Below are positions 8,350-17,547 of a stretch of DNA of 64,000 bases, in pieces. The stretch is from Rariloculus sp965263005 (GTDB lineage Bacteria; Pseudomonadota; Gammaproteobacteria; Steroidobacterales; Rariloculaceae): the NCBI RefSeq assembly GCF_965263005.1, contig NZ_OZ253579.1, positions 3,720,001 through 3,784,000 on the forward strand. The letters are read 5' to 3'. Both the position numbers and the translations under genes were made by a program. Position 1 is the first letter of the stretch, and every line of letters begins with the position of its first letter. A model generated the notes under the pieces. It was not told the DNA's origin. It worked only from the letters and a program-made list of their open reading frames with translations, and did no database searches.

Positions 8350-10575
8350 GAACCGAAACGTGTAGTTCACCTTGGCCGTCATATCGGAATACGTGGAGCG
8401 AAAATCATTGTCGCGATCGTAGTCCTCGACGTTGTGATTGATCACGAAGTACAGTTCGCGGCCGGCTTCGGGAATCCAGTGCAAGCGCATGTTGACGCCG
8501 GCCGTCTCGGTGACGTTGTCGTATTGAATCAGGTTGACCCAGGACAGGGACGACGTGAACGCAAATTCGATGCCCGCGCTCACGAGCCGCGTCTCGAAGC
8601 TGCCTTGGGGCAGATCGATATCGGCGTAGGAGTAGCTCAGGTTGCCGCGAAAGCGCGCCGACGGGCGCCACGTGAGCTGGACGAACCCGTCGCTGCGATC
8701 CCCGCCGAAGAAACTGCCCTTCTTGAAACGCACCAGACGCATGTTGGCCGCATACCTTCGATGATTGCCCGTGCTGAGCTGTATGCCCCAGTCCTCCAGA
8801 TCGTACTGTCCGACGGGAATGACGATGCCGGGCGAGATCTGGAACGGATCGACGAGGCCCTCGGTGAACTTGCGATAGCCGAAAAATATCTCGTCGCCGG
8901 TGCGGTTGCGCAGCACCATGGGTCGGAAGAACACCGCATGCGTTTGCAGGGCACCCGTATCGAGGAAATCGACCTGCTGCACATCGAATAACATGAGCCA
9001 GGACTGCAGGTAGCCGCCCCGGGGACGCAACATGTATCCGAGACTGGCACTGGCATCGGATATGTTGCGGCGATTGACGAAGCCGAGCGCCGGATTGAAA
9101 TTGGCCTCGTATTCCTTGTACTGGAATCCGGCCCGGAATCCCTCGTTGGTCGGCAGGCGAACGCCGACGCCGAAGGCGGCCTGATCGGAGTCGACGCCCT
9201 CGGTATCGCTCTGCTGATACCAGATGTCGGATTCCAGCGAACGGCCGCCGGGCAGCCGCGTATTTCGATACTGAAAATCGAGGCCCACGAGTGAATTGTC
9301 GATATTCGCACCCGGGTTGCCGTCAGTCACGACGACGCCGAGATTGGACTCCCTGAGGACACCGGCCTTTGTGCGTATGACGGAAAGGTCGCGGGCGGCG
9401 ATGTCTCCCAACGCATCCTGGCGAACCGACAACGCTCCGATCTCGAAACGGCCCACGCGCCCGCTGACCTTGCCGCCGACCTTGAGATCGATGGGCGCGC
9501 CGCCCGGACTGAGCCCGATCCGCCGCGAAAAGAACGGCCGCCCGTTCTGACCCAGCGCGTTGAGCCCGGGAATCTGGGTCTGGCGTTGGCCTCCGATGCC
9601 GCCGAACTCGAAGATGTCAGCTTCACGCAGGAAGAAGTCGCGTTTCTCGGGAAAAAACAGATTAAAGCGATCCAGATTGACCTGACGGTCATCGACTTCC
9701 GAAGCCGAGAAATCCGTGTTGACGGTCAAGGACGCATTGAGTTGTGGCGTCAGTTTGTAGAAGATGTCGACCGTCGGCTCGACGGAGGATCTTGCGTCGT
9801 CGGGCACGAGTGCATCGTTCGAGAACGTGCGCGCGTCGCTGATACTGAGCGATGGCACAATGTCGAGCCCGACACCCTGCTCGAGCCCTTCGAAGCCCTC
9901 GGCCAGCCCCGAGACGGACGGGTTGTACTCCCGGTTGCGCGACACCCAGGCAAGATTTTCGTCCTTGCGCACGACACCGCGCGAGAAATTCAGGCCCCAG
10001 GTATCCGTCGTCGGATCGAAGGAGATCGATTTGAACGGAATCTCGATCTCGGCGGTCCAACCCCCCTCGAAGCGGCCGGCCTCCGCGTAGAAGATGCTGT
10101 CCCAATCGCTGTAGAACTCGCTGACATTGCGATACAAGCCGTCGCTGCGCACGCCATTCGGATTCACGCCGAACCAATAGCCGCTGCGCCGCTCGTTGAA
10201 TGGATCGATCGTGACATAGAGGCGATCGTCCTCCCCGATGCTGTCGTTCTGGCGCATGTTGTTGGCGGTGATGAGCTCGGGGTCCGTGTCATGGAGGCGC
10301 GCGCCGATATACAACCCATTGTCGTCATAGAGAATGAAAATCTCGGTATGCTCGAACGGATCCGCATATTCGACGGGCTCCGTTTGGTGCAGATCGTCGA
10401 TGATGGCTGCGCGTGCCCAGACGGCGTCGCTGAGATCGCCGTCGATGACGGGTGGCGTATCCGTGCGCACGACGCGCACGCTCTTTTGGCCCGGATCGGA
10501 CAGCGGCGTTTGCGCGGCCAGCGGCCCAGCGAGCAGGCCGAGCCAAGCGGCGCAGCCCAGAGCGTCGCGTATCAT
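8347..10575 (-). CDS. DUF5916-type outer-membrane protein with CBM9-like N-terminal domain (paralog A)
   Basis: 742 residues: signal peptide, then a carbohydrate-binding-module-9-like domain (PPVIDGDLSDAVWARA, about residues 40-60 onward), then a long C-terminal beta-barrel-like region with many alternating aromatic strands, ending in NYTFRF. A terminal phenylalanine is typical of barrels inserted by BAM. In this family the N-terminal domain may bind a glycan or other ligand, but the role is not established. The ATG at 10575 is chosen. A TTG at 10596 overlaps the stop of the upstream gene (TTGA) and would add seven residues, allowing translational coupling. A paralog is at 25201-27387. Confidence 0.82.
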   Translation of the reverse strand: MIRDALGCAAWLGLLAGPLAAQTPLSDPGQKSVRVVRTDTPPVIDGDLSDAVWARAAIIDDLHQTEPVEYADPFEHTEIFILYDDNGLYIGARLHDTDPELITANNMRQNDSIGEDDRLYVTIDPFNERRSGYWFGVNPNGVRSDGLYRNVSEFYSDWDSIFYAEAGRFEGGWTAEIEIPFKSISFDPTTDTWGLNFSRGVVRKDENLAWVSRNREYNPSVSGLAEGFEGLEQGVGLDIVPSLSISDARTFSNDALVPDDARSSVEPTVDIFYKLTPQLNASLTVNTDFSASEVDDRQVNLDRFNLFFPEKRDFFLREADIFEFGGIGGQRQTQIPGLNALGQNGRPFFSRRIGLSPGGAPIDLKVGGKVSGRVGRFEIGALSVRQDALGDIAARDLSVIRTKAGVLRESNLGVVVTDGNPGANIDNSLVGLDFQYRNTRLPGGRSLESDIWYQQSDTEGVDSDQAAFGVGVRLPTNEGFRAGFQYKEYEANFNPALGFVNRRNISDASASLGYMLRPRGGYLQSWLMLFDVQQVDFLDTGALQTHAVFFRPMVLRNRTGDEIFFGYRKFTEGLVDPFQISPGIVIPVGQYDLEDWGIQLSTGNHRRYAANMRLVRFKKGSFFGGDRSDGFVQLTWRPSARFRGNLSYSYADIDLPQGSFETRLVSAGIEFAFTSSLSWVNLIQYDNVTETAGVNMRLHWIPEAGRELYFVINHNVEDYDRDNDFRSTYSDMTAKVNYTFRF

Positions 10576-10592
10576 CTTTTTAGCGTAGCAGA

Positions 10593-13500
10593 TCAAGGCT
10601 GGCCGCGGCCCCTCGCCAGCACTTGCATGCGTGTCACGAGCCGCTCGATCTGAGCGGCGACCTCGGCCGAAGCCGCACTCGGGTCGTCGCTGAGGTTGAG
10701 CAAGTCCGCGCGCAGCGCGACAAAGCGGCGAATGTTGATATCGAGCTCGGCGCCGGAAATGGCGGCCGCGCCTGCGGCAGCATCATCGAGCCTGCCCTCG
10801 AGCAGTTCGGCGGCGTGCCGGCAGGACTCCGTGAACGCAAGGGTGTCATCGAGTACGTCGGCCGCGGCGGCGCGCAAGAGGAACAGGTCGACGTCGGGCC
10901 TGATCAGCAACGCCCGGTCGACCATCCGCAGCGCATCGAAAGCGTAGCGCGTCCCGTCGACGATCCGCGTGCGCCAATCCGCCCTGAGCCGCGTCGCATG
11001 CGGATACCACAAGTCGGTGACGTTCGACCGCGCGAGTTCCGTGTCGAGCCGTGCCAGGCCTTCGTAGTCGCCGCTTGCCGCGAGCGACCAGCCCTCGAGG
11101 ACGGCGGCCGGCGAACCCGTGAGCGCCTGAGCCAGCCGGCGAACTTCATCGGTCGCGCGACCCGCCGTCAGCGCCGCGAGTTCCGGCTCGAGCAGCGCAA
11201 ACCGCGCATCGGCGTTGCCGGGATCGGCGCGCAGCGCCGCCAGATAGGCTTCGCGAACACCTTCGAGTTGTCCTGCCGAGCCACGCACGAGGCCCGTGAT
11301 CATCGCCCGAGCCGAGTCATCGGAGACCGCGAAGGCCAGCCGGGCCGCTCGATTGATCTGACCCTCGGCCAGCAGGCGGCCCGCGATGTAGCTGAAGTTG
11401 AGCTCGCCTCCGAGTCGCTCGTGAATCCAGCTCTGCCCGTCGACTAGCGGGTCGTAGGGATCGAGCAACGCCATGAGCTCCTCCGTTTCGAGCCCATCGC
11501 CGAACGCCCGGCTCTCGGTCGCCATCAGATTCCGATCGTCCGTGCTCGGCCGTGCACCGGCCGCGAAGCGCTCGGTTCCGTTCTCATCGAGGACCAGCGC
11601 CGCGACGAAATCTTCCACGCCGTTGAGGCCGAGGTAACTGTAGTGAAGCAGATTGGTGTTCAGCGGCCGGCCGGTTCTCTCAAGCTCGAGCTCAAGATCG
11701 AGCGGCCCGTCGGAGGCGAGGAAGAACAGTACGGATGCGCCGCCGTGGTACACGCGAACGTTTTCGAAAACACCGAGCAGCGTCGCTGCGAGGCTGCGCA
11801 GCAGCTCGGCGTCGACGAATTCCGCACTCATCCACTGCGCGAACACGCCGCCGTCGGTGAGATGCGCTTTCGCCAGGCTCAGGAACTCCCGGGTGTACAG
11901 ATGAGCTGCTCCGGCGGTCCACGGATGCGACGGCTGCGAGACGATCGCATCGTAGCGTTTGCTCGTGAGCCTGAGCGCATTGCGCCCGTCGTTGACGATC
12001 ACGTCGAGGCGCGCGTCCTGCAACGGATCCACGGCGCGCCGGCCCGCGATGGAGCGATTTGCGGCGATGACCGCGGGCTCGAGTTCCACTGCGTCGACCT
12101 CCATGATCGAGGACGGCAAATCCTCGAGCGCAGCACCGCCCCCGAACCCGACCATGAGCATCGTCCCGGCATCGGGACGGGCCGCTATCGGCAGCGCGGA
12201 CAACCACGGCTGCGCCTGACCGAGCGGCGGTGCGCCGCGCGCGCGGATCGTAGCCTCCGGCAAACCGTTGGTGCGAAGCTCGAATCGGCCGTTGCGCTGT
12301 CTGAGCAGCACGGTCGCCGATCGGCCCACCGCGTAATGGATCTCTTCCACGCTGCCTGTCGCAGGCAGTGCGAATCCCGTGCTGGTGATGACGGCGAGCG
12401 GCCGGTCGGGACGATAGGCGATCAGCGTCGCGACGAACGCGGCACCGGCGAGGCTCGTCGTCAGCGTCCTGGCCGGTGCGATGCAAACCAACGCCAACAC
12501 CGCAATGGCGAGATTGACGAGCACGGCCAGCTTGATCGAACCCTCGAAACCGAGCGCCGGAATGAGCAGAAATCCGGCCAGCATCGCGCCGGCAATGGCG
12601 CCCACGGTGTTCCACGCGTAAACCACCGCCGCCGCGCCGCCGGCCTCGTGCCGATCGCGGGCGATTATCCGAACGGCAAGCGGAAACGTCGCACCGATGA
12701 ACACGGTGGCCGGCAACATCACGGCCACGGCATAGGCCGCCAACTGCATGGTCCCGCGCGTGTCGGGAATCAGCGGCTGCACCCATGCGTAGACACAGGC
12801 CGCCAACACGGCGATCGCGGCCTGCGTTAGAGCGAACAGCCTGGCCGCGTTCTCCCTGCGCTCGGCCGGCTTCGCGGCCAGGCCGCTGCCGAGCGCGATT
12901 CCGGCCAGAAACGCCGCGAGCATCGTTGCAAACGCATAGATGCTCCCGCCAAGGACATGCGACAGCATCCGCGTCCACAGGATCTCGTAGAGGAAGGCGT
13001 TGGCGCCGGAGATCGCCATCAACGGCAGGATCCAGGCCGGCTGCGCCCGGAATACGCTGCCGAGTGCGAGCGGCAGCGCTCGCCGGCCCCGCCCGAGCGG
13101 CCGTGCAAGGTGTCCGAAGACGCCGGCCGGCGGTGCAGCCGCGCCGGAGGCGTCGGCATCCTCGGGCACGGCGTCGCGAGCGTTGCGAGCAAGCAGCGCC
13201 GCCAAACCAAAGATGAGCGCATTGATAACGATGCCGACGAAAACGGTCGCTCCGAGACCGAGCCGGGGGAGCAGGACGAACGCTGCCGTCACTGCGCCGG
13301 CGACAGCGCCTGCCGTGTTGACGGCGTACAGCAGTGCGACGCGCGGACCGACCTGCCGGTCCGTGCGCACGGCGTAACGCGTCAGCAACGGCAGGGTCGC
13401 GCCCATGAAGCCCGTCGGCAGCGCCAACACGATGAAGGCAGCGGTGACGAAATAGAGCGGTTGCCCCAACGTTGCCGCCCCGGGCGGCTCGGGCTGACCG

Positions 13501-13931
13501 CCGAGCACCCATGCGTAGAGCGCTCCGGCGCCAGCAAGCAACAGCGGCACGGCCAACGCCGATCCGGCGACGCCGGCCTCGAGCAATCCGTAAACGAGAA
13601 CGGGCCGGCGCACGCGCCCGACGAAGCGGCCCGCGATGCCGGCGCCGGCGGCCAGGCCGCCCATATAGGCGGCGAGCACGGTCGTCACGGCGAGCTCGCT
13701 CGTGCCGAAAATCAGGGAAAACTGTTGCAGCCAGACCGTCTGGTAAAGAAGCGCCGCGAAGCCGGAGAGAACAAAACAGGCGAGCACGCCACAGAACGCG
13801 AGCGGTTCGCCTGGCGAGGGCACCCGCTGTGCGACCGCGCCATGCGGCCGAGCGGCGTCACCGCCCGATCGGGACGGCGCCTGGGCAGATACGCCCGTGT
13901 TCTTCGGCGTTGTCCGGCCGCGTCGCGTCAT
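10593..13931 (-). CDS. Polytopic membrane protein fused to spermidine-synthase-like domain and C-terminal helical repeats
   Basis: 1112 residues in three parts. Residues about 45-510 hold two blocks of transmembrane helices in a transporter-like arrangement. About 515-800 is a Rossmann methyltransferase-like domain of the spermine/spermidine synthase type (MLMVGFGGGAALEDLP, VDAVELEPAVIAANR, LDVIVNDGRNAL, SQPSHPWTAGAAHLYT). The last 270 residues look like TPR-type helical repeats. Fused membrane-aminopropyltransferase-like proteins are widespread, but their substrates are mostly unknown. Polyamine synthesis should not be assumed. Its stop codon overlaps a possible TTG start of the DUF5916 gene, so the two may be coupled. 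Confidence 0.8.
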   Translation of the reverse strand: MTRRGRTTPKNTGVSAQAPSRSGGDAARPHGAVAQRVPSPGEPLAFCGVLACFVLSGFAALLYQTVWLQQFSLIFGTSELAVTTVLAAYMGGLAAGAGIAGRFVGRVRRPVLVYGLLEAGVAGSALAVPLLLAGAGALYAWVLGGQPEPPGAATLGQPLYFVTAAFIVLALPTGFMGATLPLLTRYAVRTDRQVGPRVALLYAVNTAGAVAGAVTAAFVLLPRLGLGATVFVGIVINALIFGLAALLARNARDAVPEDADASGAAAPPAGVFGHLARPLGRGRRALPLALGSVFRAQPAWILPLMAISGANAFLYEILWTRMLSHVLGGSIYAFATMLAAFLAGIALGSGLAAKPAERRENAARLFALTQAAIAVLAACVYAWVQPLIPDTRGTMQLAAYAVAVMLPATVFIGATFPLAVRIIARDRHEAGGAAAVVYAWNTVGAIAGAMLAGFLLIPALGFEGSIKLAVLVNLAIAVLALVCIAPARTLTTSLAGAAFVATLIAYRPDRPLAVITSTGFALPATGSVEEIHYAVGRSATVLLRQRNGRFELRTNGLPEATIRARGAPPLGQAQPWLSALPIAARPDAGTMLMVGFGGGAALEDLPSSIMEVDAVELEPAVIAANRSIAGRRAVDPLQDARLDVIVNDGRNALRLTSKRYDAIVSQPSHPWTAGAAHLYTREFLSLAKAHLTDGGVFAQWMSAEFVDAELLRSLAATLLGVFENVRVYHGGASVLFFLASDGPLDLELELERTGRPLNTNLLHYSYLGLNGVEDFVAALVLDENGTERFAAGARPSTDDRNLMATESRAFGDGLETEELMALLDPYDPLVDGQSWIHERLGGELNFSYIAGRLLAEGQINRAARLAFAVSDDSARAMITGLVRGSAGQLEGVREAYLAALRADPGNADARFALLEPELAALTAGRATDEVRRLAQALTGSPAAVLEGWSLAASGDYEGLARLDTELARSNVTDLWYPHATRLRADWRTRIVDGTRYAFDALRMVDRALLIRPDVDLFLLRAAAADVLDDTLAFTESCRHAAELLEGRLDDAAAGAAAISGAELDINIRRFVALRADLLNLSDDPSAASAEVAAQIERLVTRMQVLARGRGQP

Positions 13932-13986
13932 CGGCTCGAAGTTGTACCGATCCGGCGATCCGGCGCGGCAGCCTAGCTGCCAGTGC

Positions 13987-15477
13987 CTACGGCGCGCGGG
14001 CGGCGGCGCCGAAGTTGTCGGACGCGAACCGGGTCTGCGTCACATTCTTCTCGTCGAACGACCAGCGCACGCCGGGCGTTATGCTGAAGTTGTCGGTCAG
14101 GTCCACGGTGGCGTTGAGGAACAGGCCGATAGCCTCCGCGTCGGGCTCGGTCAGGGTGTTGTTCTGCGAACGGAGCCCCGACCAGGCGTTGCCGAACGCT
14201 TGCTGAGCGAAGTAGTTGCTCGTGCCGATGACCGACAGCGAAGCCTCCGCATCCGATCGCCCTTCCTCCTCGAAGTACGTCAGGCCGGCCACGAGATTGA
14301 CGCGCTCGAGGCTGACGTTGAGCTGCAACTCCTGATAGAGCACGTCGGAGTTGACCTAGCTCGGCGACCACGAGAAGCCGAGCAGTTGCGAGTCGCTGAC
14401 CGAGGCGCTCTCGAAGGTCGAAATGCCGGTAATCGACGTCAGCGTCAACGTATCGCTGATCTGCCATTCGACTGTCGCATCGAGCTGCTGGAAGTCGAGC
14501 GTGTTCCATTGTTCGCACGCGGCATCCCAATCGGGATCGCCGTCGTCGATGAAACACCAGTCCGGCATCGTGTAGTCGTCGAGCACGACGCGCGGATCGT
14601 TATAGACATCGAGACGCGGCTGACCCGCGTTCTGGAGAAAATCCGACAGCCAATCCGCATAGTTGCCTTCATAGTCCTGGTGGGGCCGCATGTCCCAGAT
14701 CGCGAGATCCTGCGCCCCACCCTCGGAGTCGACTTCCGTTTGGCTGAAGTTGATGTCGACCGTGACGTTGTCGCTCGGCACGAAGCGTCCCTGCAACCGG
14801 GCGACGACATCCTCGGAACCGCCGAGCAGCTGAGGGCCGCGCCTGACGTAGCCGTCCTGATTCAATGACGCGAACTGCCCGCGCAGGTAGAACGTATCGC
14901 TGACTGGCACGTTGAACATCGCGGTCAGATCGCGCCGGTCGAAGTTACCAAGACCGAGCCTGACGTAGCCTTCCTGCTCGGGTCCGGGCCTCTGCGTGAA
15001 AATCCGGATGGCGCCGCCCGTGCTGTTGCGCCCGAACAACGTGCCCTGCGGGCCGCGCAGCACCTCGATGCGCTCGACGTCGAGCACGTTGAGAAACGGT
15101 CCGGTCGTCCGCGGCACGTAAATGCCGTCGATATAAAGGCCAGCCGTGCGTTCCGACGTCGTGCCGCCGTAGCCCGACAGGCCGCGGATCTGCCACACGG
15201 GATTGTGGTTACCTCGGAACCGCGAGCCCTTGATATCGAGATTCGGCGTGAACGTCGCAATGTCCTCCATCGTCTCTATCCCCTTGAGCTCGATGCTTTC
15301 GGTGCTGTAGGCGACGATGGAAATTGGCGTCTCCTGCAGCGAAAGCTCTCGCCGTTCGGCCGTAACGATGATCTCTTCGAGCATTCCTGTTTGCTGCGCA
15401 AGGCTCGCAGCCGAAAACGCGGCTCCCACCACCACCAAACCCACGATCGCGAACAATCGTTACGAATCACGATTCAT
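13987..15477 (-). pseudogene. TonB-dependent receptor pseudogene
   Basis: The plug domain is clear (EEIIVTAERRELSLQETPIS, NPVWQIRGLSGYGG, YIDGIYVPRTTGP, VLRGPQGTLFGRNSTGGAI), with barrel strands after it. Three lesions are visible. The ATG at 15475-15477 has a good ribosome-binding site (GGGAAGG) but codon 6 is TAA (15460-15462). A TAG at 14356-14358 interrupts the same frame after FSWSPS, and homology resumes as VNSDVLYQELQLNVSLERV. The frame then ends at 13987 after ITPGVRWSFDEK, about 250-300 residues short of a full receptor, just before the next gene. A TTG at 15456 could start a shortened product, but the barrel could not close. Confidence 0.85.
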
Positions 15478-15886
15478 GATCCTTCCCTCTTGCGACACAA
15501 GCCACGTTTCGCTCGACCTGCGCGGAACCGCTTTCGGAACCTGCGGCCATCGGCAAGTCGGACACTCCTGAAAAACAGACGCTCGAATCAGCGCTCAGAG
15601 GCAAGCCCGGCGCGGCAATCATCGTCCCAGGCGCGGTCATGGCGGGGCTCGAACCGTTGCGAACGCGCGTGTTCGCAGGCGTCTCCTCGACGAGTTTGAA
15701 CGGCTCCGTTTCGCCGCTTTCGAGCAGCCACGCCAGTATAGTCACAATGTGCGGATACTTGAAATATCGCCACGCCTCCTTCGACGGGACGCGAAACGCT
15801 CCATGTCAACTCCGTCTTCACGGTGCGCATCAACGAGTTCAGCGAAGCCGAAAGCAGGACCATGCTCGAGTTCCGGTCCGCGCAAG
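15478..15886. other. Intergenic stretch without convincing gene
   Basis: About 400 bases between the receptor pseudogene and the cytochrome c gene. Several short frames exist on both strands, but none has a ribosome-binding site, signal peptide or recognisable domain. A plus-strand frame at about 15752-15910 reads like protein (VFTVRINEFSEAES) but has no start codon and no family I know. It may be gene debris and also holds whatever promoter the receptor once had. Confidence 0.4.
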
Positions 15887-16348
15887 TTATCGCGGCTGCT
15901 GCCGGATGACGACGCGCGCGAGACTCGGCGGGTCGGGCTCGAGCTCATCGGCTCCGGCCGGCAAGCCGCCGACCGACAGCATGTAGGCGATGATGTCGAC
16001 ATACTCCTCGTCGGCCAGAAAACCCGGATTATTCTCCGGCATCGTCGTTCGCGTGTAGGCGAACAAGGCGGAAAGCGCTATTCCGTCCCAGTCGCGCAGG
16101 AACTTGGCCCGCGCAAGCGGCGGAGTCGGGAGCATATCCGGATCGTCGGGAGCGCCATCCAGCGCCCGGCCATGGCACGAGCCGCACGGTCCGGGGTAAA
16201 TCTCCCGGCCGCGCCTCGCCTGAGCTTCGGTGAACACACCCTCCCAGACAGATACCGTTTGTCCCGCTTCCCCGGACGCCTCCTGGGCCGCGACAGCCGC
16301 AGGCGCGACAAGAGCAATGCCAATCGCAGCAGCGATGATCTTCGCCAT
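15887..16348 (-). CDS. Secreted monohaem cytochrome c
   Basis: 153 residues. Signal peptide (about 1-24), haem c attachment motif CGSCH at 55-59, and a likely axial methionine in TTMPENN (Met about 103). It would carry electrons in the periplasm. It lies 36 bases downstream of the Ig-like protein gene and in line with the Tat-exported flavoprotein gene. The likely reading is that it accepts electrons from that flavoprotein; this is inferred from context. An upstream in-frame start adds 10 residues before the signal peptide and is less likely. Confidence 0.9.
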   Translation of the reverse strand: MAKIIAAAIGIALVAPAAVAAQEASGEAGQTVSVWEGVFTEAQARRGREIYPGPCGSCHGRALDGAPDDPDMLPTPPLARAKFLRDWDGIALSALFAYTRTTMPENNPGFLADEEYVDIIAYMLSVGGLPAGADELEPDPPSLARVVIRQQPR

Positions 16349-16384
16349 CGGAACGTTCGGCGAAGCTCGCACCGGCATCGGCGA

Positions 16385-17329
16385 TCAGGACCAGATGTCG
16401 GCGTCGGAGAGCCCGACATCGAGAACGAGCCCGGCTGTGATCGTCACATCCGCCGTCGCGTCGCCGTCGCCGCGAAACGGCAGGTAACCCCGCCCGGAAA
16501 CAAAGAGCCGGTATTCGCCTTTCGGAACACTGAGCCTGGCGACGCCGCGCTCGTCGGTAGAAGCTCTGTAGGGATGGACGACGACGCTGACGCCCTTGAC
16601 CGGGGCCTGGCTCTCCTCGTCGATGGCGACGACCGTCAACAGGCACTCCGGCCGCGGCACGACCCTGACGCCGAAAGCCGCGGCGCCGCCGGCGTGCGGC
16701 ATTGCCGTGTCGGCCGCCCTGGCCGCGGCTTCCCACTGGAAAAGCCCTGCCGCGTCAGGCGTTGTGAGCGTGACTTCCGTGTAATAAAGGGCGGCCGTGC
16801 CGGGCCACGTGTCGCCGCCCGGTGACGCCGTCGCGAGATCGTTGCCGTCGTGATCGCGGACATCGAACGCCCAACCGTCGGGCCGGCACCCGGACGAGCA
16901 CTTCACGCCGAGCTTGACGGCGAATTCCTTGCCGGATTCGATCGTGGGCGGGACGTCCCAGACGACCACATGCATGCTGTGGGCTTTGACCGAGAACGAA
17001 AACTCCGCAGCGGTTTGCTCCCGGGCGTCGTTGGCGCTCGCGCCTGCCGGCCACACGACCCGCCAGGTGTGGACCCCCGGGATGACTGGCGCCTTGACCG
17101 CCAACTCGTGTGCCGCGTTGACCTCGCCGTCGAATTCCGCAAGCTCGATACGCCCGACCGAAGCGCCGTGGTCGTCCTCGATCTCGAGCGTCTCGCCACG
17201 CATATCCACCGGCGGGGAGCACGACACGGTCACCATCAACGTCATGTCGGCGCCGGCGTCGACCTCGGCAGGCGACACCTCGCAGCTCAACGCGGCGATC
17301 TTGCCCTTGAGTCCGGTATCGTCAACCAT
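16385..17329 (-). CDS. Multi-domain Ig-like protein with carboxypeptidase-regulatory-like C-terminus
   Basis: 314 residues from the ATG at 17329, with no obvious signal peptide. Two beta-sandwich-like repeats are suggested (about 10-115 and 118-215), each opening with a cysteine-containing strand (ALSCEVSPAEVDAGADM and VKLGVKCSSGC). The third part (about 225-300) resembles carboxypeptidase regulatory-like domains (LLTVVAIDEESQAPVKGVSV, then TDERGVARLSVPKGEYRL). It sits between the flavoprotein and cytochrome c genes and could be a scaffold or electron-transfer partner. I do not recognise a named family for the whole protein. Confidence 0.7.
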   Translation of the reverse strand: MVDDTGLKGKIAALSCEVSPAEVDAGADMTLMVTVSCSPPVDMRGETLEIEDDHGASVGRIELAEFDGEVNAAHELAVKAPVIPGVHTWRVVWPAGASANDAREQTAAEFSFSVKAHSMHVVVWDVPPTIESGKEFAVKLGVKCSSGCRPDGWAFDVRDHDGNDLATASPGGDTWPGTAALYYTEVTLTTPDAAGLFQWEAAARAADTAMPHAGGAAAFGVRVVPRPECLLTVVAIDEESQAPVKGVSVVVHPYRASTDERGVARLSVPKGEYRLFVSGRGYLPFRGDGDATADVTITAGLVLDVGLSDADIWS

Positions 17330-17384
17330 GACTGGTGAGCGTTCCCGGCCCGGAGCGTCCCCACCGGACCGCGATACCGCCGCC

Positions 17385-17547
17385 AGCAGCCCGTGGCATA
17401 AGTCCCGCGTCGCACCGAGACCGACGAGGCGCCCGGCCGGCAAGGCGCGAGGAGGGAGAATATCGGGAATATTCGACCGACGAGCAACGTAGACAGACGG
17501 GATGCATCGTCGGTCGAATGCAGTGGGGCTTTTGCTACGGGTTGCTA
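17385..17547. repeat. Dispersed palindromic element, copy 3 (full length)
   Basis: About 163 bp. The left arm AGCAGCCCGTGGCATAAGTC and right arm GGGGCTTTTGCTACGGGTTG are inverted repeats. Inside lie CGCACCGAGACCG, a symmetrical AATATCGGGAATATT core and CGGGATGCATCGTCGGTCGA. The right end CTA is the complement of the TAG stop of the flavoprotein gene. It separates that gene from the Ig-like protein gene within the presumed operon. Confidence 0.85.

Noticed and set aside
9586..10653. Plus-strand open frame of 355 residues opposite the DUF5916 gene
   Set aside because: GC-driven shadow frame; no signal, domain or ribosome-binding site.
11643..13976. Several long frames opposite or shifted from the spermidine-synthase-like fusion
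   Set aside because: Highly biased His/Arg/Gln composition and full overlap with a protein with clear membrane and Rossmann domains.
15752..15910. Protein-like plus-strand stretch containing VFTVRINEFSEAES
   Set aside because: No start codon, stop codon just upstream, and no family recognised; kept only as possible debris.
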